Both the position numbers and the translations under genes were made by a program. Source: Actinomycetes bacterium (GTDB lineage Bacteria > Actinomycetota > Actinomycetes > Streptosporangiales > Streptosporangiaceae). Taken from it: a stretch of DNA of 20,203 bases. The stretch is from the NCBI GenBank assembly GCA_025964635.1, contig JAOPYP010000631.1:1-20203 (forward strand), read 5' to 3'. Of this stretch, positions 16,016 through 20,203 are shown piece after piece. Each line of letters starts with the position of its first letter. The first letter of the stretch is position 1. The notes beneath the pieces are model-generated. The model did no database searches. It saw nothing but the letters and a program-made list of their open reading frames with translations, and was not told the DNA's origin.

Positions 16016-17479
16016 GTGACACAGTCGAAGCATCAGACGGCGATATCACCGGGGGGAATAGTGGCCGAGCACCGACTTTCGCTCGCGGTCAATGGGCGTG
16101 AGAGCCAGCTCCATACCAGGCTGGTTGCCTTTGAAACGCCAGGTCACGGGCAGTCCGGCGGTGAGGGGAATGGTCACGTCGCGACGGCCTGGGCGCCCGG
16201 GGAAATCGTCACCGGATGGGTGAATACCGGCTCGGTCGCCATTGTCGGCCTGGGGTACGTCGGGCTGCCGACCGCGGTGGAACTGCACGGCAAGAGCCCC
16301 CGGATCGTCGGGATCGACGTCAGCGAGCCGCGGCTGCGGGAGATCGCGTCCGGCGGCGCCGACCTGACCGGCGCGGACCAGGAGCGACTGGCCGCCGCGC
16401 TGGCCGACGGAAGCCTGCAGCTCACCACCGACCCGGCCGCGGCCGCGGCCGCGGAGGCGGTCATCATCTGCGTGCCGACCCCGGTGGACAGCGACCAGAC
16501 CCCGGACCTCAGCGCGCTGCAGGCCGCGTGCGCCACCGTGGTGCATCACGCCGTGCCGGGCCAGGTCATCATCCTGACCTCGACCAGCTACGTGGGCACC
16601 ACTCGTGACCTGCTCACCGAGCCGCTGCGGCAGCGGGGGATGGCGGTGGGCACCGAGATCAACGTGGCGTTCAGCCCGGAGCGGATCGACCCGGGCAACC
16701 CGACGCACCTGCAGAGCGAGACGCCGCGGGTAGTCGGCGGGGCCACCCAGGACTGCACCAGCCGGGCCGCCGAGGTCATCGGCCGGGTCACCGATTCGGT
16801 GTACCTGGTCAGCTCGACCGACGCCGCCGAGGCCACCAAACTCTACGAGAACATCTTCCGCGCCGTGTCCCTGGCCCTGGCCAACGAGTTCGCGGACGCG
16901 TGCGGCGCGCTCGGCCTGGACCCGATCGAGGTCACGCTGGCCGCCGGCACCAAGCCCTACGGCTTCCTCGGCGTGTTCCCCGGGCCGGGCGTGGGCGGTC
17001 ACTGCATTCCCTGCGACCCGCACTACCTGCTCTGGCAGCTGAACGCACGGGACCATGCCTCGCCGCTGATCGAGCAGGCCATGAAGTCCATCGCGCTGCG
17101 CCCGGAACGGGTGATCGAGCGGGCCGGTGAGGTAATGGCGGCCGAAGGGCGCCCGCTGGCCGGCGCGCGCGTCGTGGTGATCGGCGTCAGCTACAAGGCC
17201 GGCGTGCGGGACCTGCGCGAGTCCCCGGCCCTGCCCATCATGGAGGGCCTGATCCGGGAGGGAGCCGAGGTCTCCTACTACGACCCGCTGATTCCGGTGC
17301 TCGACCTGCCGGGCGGAGGCCAGCTGCGCAGCGTGGCGGTCCCGGAGGGACCCGACTTCGACCTGGCCGTGGTGCACACGCTGCACCCCGGGCTGGATTA
17401 CACCTGGGCCCACGACGCCCCGGTGGTGCTCGACGCCACCTACCAGTTCTCCGGCGCGGCGCACCGCGCGGTGGTGTGA
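16016..17479 (+). CDS. Nucleotide-sugar dehydrogenase (UDP-glucose/UDP-N-acetylmannosamine dehydrogenase family)
   Basis: This enzyme oxidises a UDP-hexose or UDP-N-acetylhexosamine twice at C6 to the uronic acid, using NAD. It has the Rossmann motif GLGYVGLP at residues 78-85, VPTPVD, the TSTSYVGTT segment, Lys275 in EATKLYENIFRA, and catalytic Cys330 in GVGGHCIPCDPHY. The GGHCIPCDPHY form and the NEF-A pattern favour the UDP-ManNAc/GlcNAc dehydrogenase branch (WecC/WbpA-like) over UDP-glucose dehydrogenase. The start is uncertain. The GTG at 16016 has AGGGGGGAGG upstream, but the first 68 residues have no family equivalent and much lower third-position GC. A GTG at 16061 also has a ribosome-like site. 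A GTG at 16220 would give the usual length of 419 residues but lacks a good site. The gene is ten bases from the ATP-grasp gene. Confidence 0.92.
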   Translation: MTQSKHQTAISPGGIVAEHRLSLAVNGRESQLHTRLVAFETPGHGQSGGEGNGHVATAWAPGEIVTGWVNTGSVAIVGLGYVGLPTAVELHGKSPRIVGIDVSEPRLREIASGGADLTGADQERLAAALADGSLQLTTDPAAAAAAEAVIICVPTPVDSDQTPDLSALQAACATVVHHAVPGQVIILTSTSYVGTTRDLLTEPLRQRGMAVGTEINVAFSPERIDPGNPTHLQSETPRVVGGATQDCTSRAAEVIGRVTDSVYLVSSTDAAEATKLYENIFRAVSLALANEFADACGALGLDPIEVTLAAGTKPYGFLGVFPGPGVGGHCIPCDPHYLLWQLNARDHASPLIEQAMKSIALRPERVIERAGEVMAAEGRPLAGARVVVIGVSYKAGVRDLRESPALPIMEGLIREGAEVSYYDPLIPVLDLPGGGQLRSVAVPEGPDFDLAVVHTLHPGLDYTWAHDAPVVLDATYQFSGAAHRAVV

Positions 17480-17489
17480 GGACCAGGCC

Positions 17490-18830
17490 ATGATCACCGA
17501 TCTGCGGGCAGCGGACTGGAGTACCCCGGCGGTGGTGCTCAAGTTCGACCAGAACATGCTGCATCACGGCAGCCTGGGCGTGATCCGCAGCCTGGGGCGG
17601 CTGGGCGTGCCGGTGTACGGCGTGCACGAGGGGGCCTCGGCCCCCGCCGCGAGTTCCCGCTACCTGTCCGGCCGCTTCTTCTGGCAGCCCCATCCCGATG
17701 ATCCGCAACGGGTCCTGTCCGGCCTGCTCGACCTGGCCAGCCGGATCGGCCGCCGGGCGGTGCTGTACGCGACGGACGACGCGGGCGCGATCTTCCTCGC
17801 CGAGCACGGGGACGCGCTGCGGGAGTCGTTCCTGTTCCCCGCGCCCCCGGACGACCTGCCCCGGCGGCTGGCGGGCAAGTACTCGATGTTCCAGCTCTGC
17901 CGGGATCTGGGGGTGCCTACGCCGCAGGCCATGCTGGCCTGGTCACCCAGGGAGGCCGCGGGGTTCGCAGCGCAGGTGGGGTTCCCGCTCATCGCGAAGC
18001 TGACGACTCCCTGGCGGGGGGCAGCGGGGCAGCGGCTGCGCAGTACCTCGATCGTGCGGACGCCGCCGGAACTGCGGGAGATATGTGCTCGTGCTCACGA
18101 GACGAGCACCGGGCTGATGCTCCAGGAGTACATCCCGCCGGCCCCGGGCCAGGACTGGTTCTTCCACGGCTACGTGGACCAGGCCGGCCGGTGCGAGCCC
18201 GCGTTCACCGGGGTCAAGGACCGCTCCTACCCGGCCTACGCCGGGCTGACCAGCCTGGGCCGGTCGGTGCCGAACAGCCGGCTGCGGGAGCAGGTCACTG
18301 CGATGGCATCCGCGATCGGCTTCCGCGGCATCGCCGACCTCGACCTGCGTTTCGACCCGCGGGACGCCCAGTACAAGCTGCTCGACTTCAACCCGCGGCT
18401 CGGCGCCCAGTTCCGCGTGTTCACCACCGGCACCGGGGTCGACGTGGCCCGGGCGGCGTACCTGGACCTCACGGGTCAGCCGGTGGCGGCCGGGGAGATG
18501 ACCCGGGGCCGCCGGTTCCTGGTGGAGAACTACGACCCGCTCGGTGCCGTCGGCTACTGGCGCCGGGGCGAGCTCGGGCTCCGGTCCTGGGTGAGATCGC
18601 TGCGCCGGGTGGACGAGGTCGCCTGGCTGGCCCGCGACGACCTGCGGCCGTTCGTCCTGATGTGCGCGCGCATGGCCTGGCGGGGCATTACCCGCCGCGG
18701 CCGTGCCCGCCAGCCCAGTACCCGGGGTCCGTCCGTGCTGCTGCGCGCCGCGGGCGGGCCCCGTTACCGTCCCGGGCCCCGGGCCGCCCGGGTCACCACA
18801 GAGTTCAGCAACGAGGGGGAGAAAGTATGA
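17490..18830 (+). CDS. ATP-grasp family ligase (carboxylate-amine ligase type)
   Basis: This 446-residue protein probably joins a carboxylate to an amine through an acyl-phosphate intermediate. A PreATP-grasp region (about 1-120) carries VYGVHEGASAPAASSRY. It is followed by ATP-binding Lys130 (GKYSMFQLCRDLGVPTP) and Lys170 (PLIAKLTTPW), LQEYIPP, and the metal-binding strand LDFNPRLG with Asp299 and Asn301. Asp replaces the more usual Glu at that metal position. The last 100 residues are Arg-rich with no clear domain. The ATG has GAGGA upstream, and the stop overlaps the next ATG (ATGA). Proteins with a similar start occur in polysaccharide and natural-product clusters, where they attach an amino acid to a sugar acid or other carboxylate. 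With a uronic-acid-forming dehydrogenase directly upstream, amidation of a uronate is an attractive inference, not shown. Confidence 0.85.
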   Translation: MITDLRAADWSTPAVVLKFDQNMLHHGSLGVIRSLGRLGVPVYGVHEGASAPAASSRYLSGRFFWQPHPDDPQRVLSGLLDLASRIGRRAVLYATDDAGAIFLAEHGDALRESFLFPAPPDDLPRRLAGKYSMFQLCRDLGVPTPQAMLAWSPREAAGFAAQVGFPLIAKLTTPWRGAAGQRLRSTSIVRTPPELREICARAHETSTGLMLQEYIPPAPGQDWFFHGYVDQAGRCEPAFTGVKDRSYPAYAGLTSLGRSVPNSRLREQVTAMASAIGFRGIADLDLRFDPRDAQYKLLDFNPRLGAQFRVFTTGTGVDVARAAYLDLTGQPVAAGEMTRGRRFLVENYDPLGAVGYWRRGELGLRSWVRSLRRVDEVAWLARDDLRPFVLMCARMAWRGITRRGRARQPSTRGPSVLLRAAGGPRYRPGPRAARVTTEFSNEGEKV

Positions 18831-20059
18831 ACGGCACCACCGATGTGGCCATCGTGGGGGCAGGCCCTTACGGGCTCTCGGTCGCCGCGCACCTGCGCCG
18901 GTCCGGGCTGAGCGTCCGCCAGTTCGGCCTGCCCATGCACCTGTGGCGGGCGAGCATGCCCCAGGGCATGTTCCTGAAGTCCCAGGGCTTCGCGTCCAAC
19001 CTGTCCGACCCCGCGGCCAAGCTGACGCTGGGCGCGTTCAGCCGGGTGACCGAGCGTCCCTACGCGGACTACGGCCTGCCCGTGCCGCTGGACACGTTCG
19101 TCGCCTACGGCCAGTGGTTCCAGTCGGCCGCGGGCCTGGAGGTCGAGGAAGTGCTGGTCACCGGGGTGTCACCGACCGGGGCTGGCTACGAGCTGACGCT
19201 GGAGGACGGGGAGACGCTGCGGGCCCGCCAGGTGGTCGTGGCCGTGGGCGTCGAGCACTTCGCCTACCTGCCCGAGCAACTGGCCGGGCTGCCCTCCTGG
19301 GCTTGCTCGCACAGCTCGGCGCACACCGACCTGGCGGCGTTCGCCGGCCAGCGGGTCACCGTGATCGGGGCCGGCCAGTCCGCCCTCGAGTCGGCGGCGC
19401 TGCTGCACGAGCGCGGAGCCCAGGTCCAGATCGTGATGCGCAAGCAGCACGTGGTCTGGAACGGCACCCCGCTCGCCCCGGACCGCCCGCTGCTGCAGCG
19501 GCTCCGCGAGCCCGAGGCGGGCCTGGGCTCGGGCTGGGGCACCTGGTTCTACTCGACGCAGCCGTCCGCCTTCCGGCACCTGCCGGAGGCCAGCCGGGTC
19601 CGCCGGGCGCGGACCGCGCTCGGCCCCGCGGGGGCCACCTGGCTGCGCGGCCGGGTCGAGGGCGAGTTCCCGGTCCTCAGCGGCCACGCGCTGGACTGGG
19701 CCGTCTCCGGGCCCGAAGGGGTCCGGCTCGGCCTGGTGTGCAGCTCCGGGGCCCGCACGGAGGTGGCCGCGGACCACGTCATCGCGGCCACCGGCTACCG
19801 GCCGGACCTGAGCCGGCTGACGTTCCTGGATGAGGACCTGCGCGGGCGGGTGCAGACCGTGGCCCGCACTCCGATCGTGGACCGTGACTACCAGACCAGT
19901 GCGCCCGGGCTCTACGTGGTCGGCCCGGGAGTGGCTCCCACGTTCGGCCCGGTCATGCGGTTCGTGTACGGCGCGGACCACGCGGCCCGGACCGTCGGCC
20001 GGCGGCTGGCCCGCACGGCCACCCGCCGCGCTGCCGTGGCCGTGGGAGCCGGCCGGTGA
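18827..20059 (+). CDS. FAD/NAD(P)-dependent oxidoreductase, flavin monooxygenase-like
   Basis: This 410-residue flavoprotein has an N-terminal FAD-binding GAGPYG (Gly11, Gly13, Gly16) and a second nucleotide-binding GAGQSALE at residues 181-188. CSHSSAH about 15 residues ahead of the second motif recalls the FMO identifying sequence FxGxxxH. ATGYRPD at 321-327 is the closing motif of this group. It therefore resembles class B flavin monooxygenases and ornithine/lysine N-hydroxylase relatives, which oxygenate N, S or C atoms; a plain oxidoreductase is also possible. The ATG overlaps the stop of the ATP-grasp gene, and its own stop overlaps the GTG of the next gene, so the three are translationally coupled. 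The likely substrate is an intermediate made by the preceding enzymes. No membrane segment is seen. Confidence 0.88.
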   Translation: MNGTTDVAIVGAGPYGLSVAAHLRRSGLSVRQFGLPMHLWRASMPQGMFLKSQGFASNLSDPAAKLTLGAFSRVTERPYADYGLPVPLDTFVAYGQWFQSAAGLEVEEVLVTGVSPTGAGYELTLEDGETLRARQVVVAVGVEHFAYLPEQLAGLPSWACSHSSAHTDLAAFAGQRVTVIGAGQSALESAALLHERGAQVQIVMRKQHVVWNGTPLAPDRPLLQRLREPEAGLGSGWGTWFYSTQPSAFRHLPEASRVRRARTALGPAGATWLRGRVEGEFPVLSGHALDWAVSGPEGVRLGLVCSSGARTEVAADHVIAATGYRPDLSRLTFLDEDLRGRVQTVARTPIVDRDYQTSAPGLYVVGPGVAPTFGPVMRFVYGADHAARTVGRRLARTATRRAAVAVGAGR

Positions 20060-20203
20060 GCGTGTCCCACTACGTGCACAGTCCGTATGTGCACAGCCCG
20101 TATGTGCACAGCCCGTATGTGCACAGTCCGTCTGTGCACAGGCCGCCAGGCACGGCGGGGCCGGGCCGCGTCCGCCCGGGCGGCCCGGCCACCGCCGCAC
20201 CCG
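20056..20203 (+). CDS. 3'-truncated gene starting with pentapeptide (YVHSP) repeats
   Basis: A GTG at 20056 overlaps the flavoprotein stop (GTGA), and the frame stays open to the end of the window (49 codons). The product begins VSVSH, then has four YVHSP units and a fifth variant, SVHRP, followed by a Pro/Gly/Ala/Arg-rich stretch. The same overlap style as the two upstream junctions, and high third-position GC after the repeats, support real translation. The repeat would be an extended, His-rich N-terminal tail. The enzyme domain, if any, lies outside the window, and the function is not known. The alternative is that translation really starts further downstream and the repeats are intergenic. 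Confidence 0.55.
   Translation, partial: MSVSHYVHSPYVHSPYVHSPYVHSPSVHRPPGTAGPGRVRPGGPATAAP
20071..20145. repeat. Five tandem 15-bp repeats
   Basis: Five head-to-tail copies with consensus TATGTGCACAGCCCG lie at 20071, 20086, 20101, 20116 and 20131, differing at only a few positions. Copies two and three are identical. Each contains the palindrome GTGCAC. The period of 15 keeps the reading frame and gives the pentapeptide YVHSP in the downstream gene. Lengthening or shortening by replication slippage is likely. Confidence 0.95.

Noticed and set aside
16046..17557. Minus-strand frame opposite the UDP-sugar dehydrogenase
   Set aside because: It is a GC-driven shadow of a gene with all catalytic motifs on the plus strand.
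20071..20145. CRISPR-like array
   Set aside because: The repeats are contiguous 15-mers with no unique spacers, and they keep a reading frame.

Overview
The window comes from a very GC-rich, mycelial-type actinobacterium. Codon third positions are almost all G or C, GTG starts are common, and many genes overlap as ATGA or GTGA. An XRE/DUF5753 regulator and a DUF397 protein occur together, a pairing typical of Streptomycetales, Streptosporangiales and Pseudonocardiales. I cannot name the genus from this sequence.

Region 1 (2-6162, + strand) is a probable catabolic operon. It starts with a 5'-truncated member of the histidine/phenylalanine ammonia-lyase superfamily, followed by the three subunits of a molybdenum hydroxylase (CoxL-, CoxS- and CoxM-like, xanthine dehydrogenase family, form II signature). 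It ends with a zinc-binding, cobalamin-independent methionine-synthase-like protein. The lyase has Gly-Thr-Gly where the family normally has the Ala-Ser-Gly triad that forms the MIO electrophile. This suggests a non-canonical elimination (ergothionase-like is the best-known precedent) feeding a Mo-dependent oxidation. It is the strongest candidate for an undescribed pathway.

Region 2 (about 6170-8400) is visibly lower in GC. It holds a DUF397 protein and an XRE/DUF5753 regulator in convergent orientation, then about 600 bases without a convincing gene but with a run of strong hairpins. A small membrane-anchored coiled-coil protein follows.

Region 3 (8483-14960) has four genes. The first is a DUF5995 protein with an extra C-terminal domain (- strand). 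Divergent from it is an unusual single polypeptide joining an N-terminally anchored alpha/beta hydrolase of the CocE/X-Pro peptidase type to a second membrane helix and an ABC ATPase. It overlaps its own ABC-2-type permease gene. An iron-dependent alcohol dehydrogenase of the hydroxyacid-oxoacid transhydrogenase type lies tail-to-tail with that permease.

Region 4 (15150-20203, + strand) looks like the start of a surface-polysaccharide or glycoconjugate locus. It encodes a NodB-type deacetylase without signal peptide, a UDP-sugar dehydrogenase, an ATP-grasp ligase and a flavoprotein oxidoreductase. The last gene is cut by the window end and begins with tandem Tyr-Val-His-Ser-Pro repeats. The last three genes are translationally coupled or nearly so. 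No tRNA, rRNA, CRISPR array, transposase or integrase was seen.
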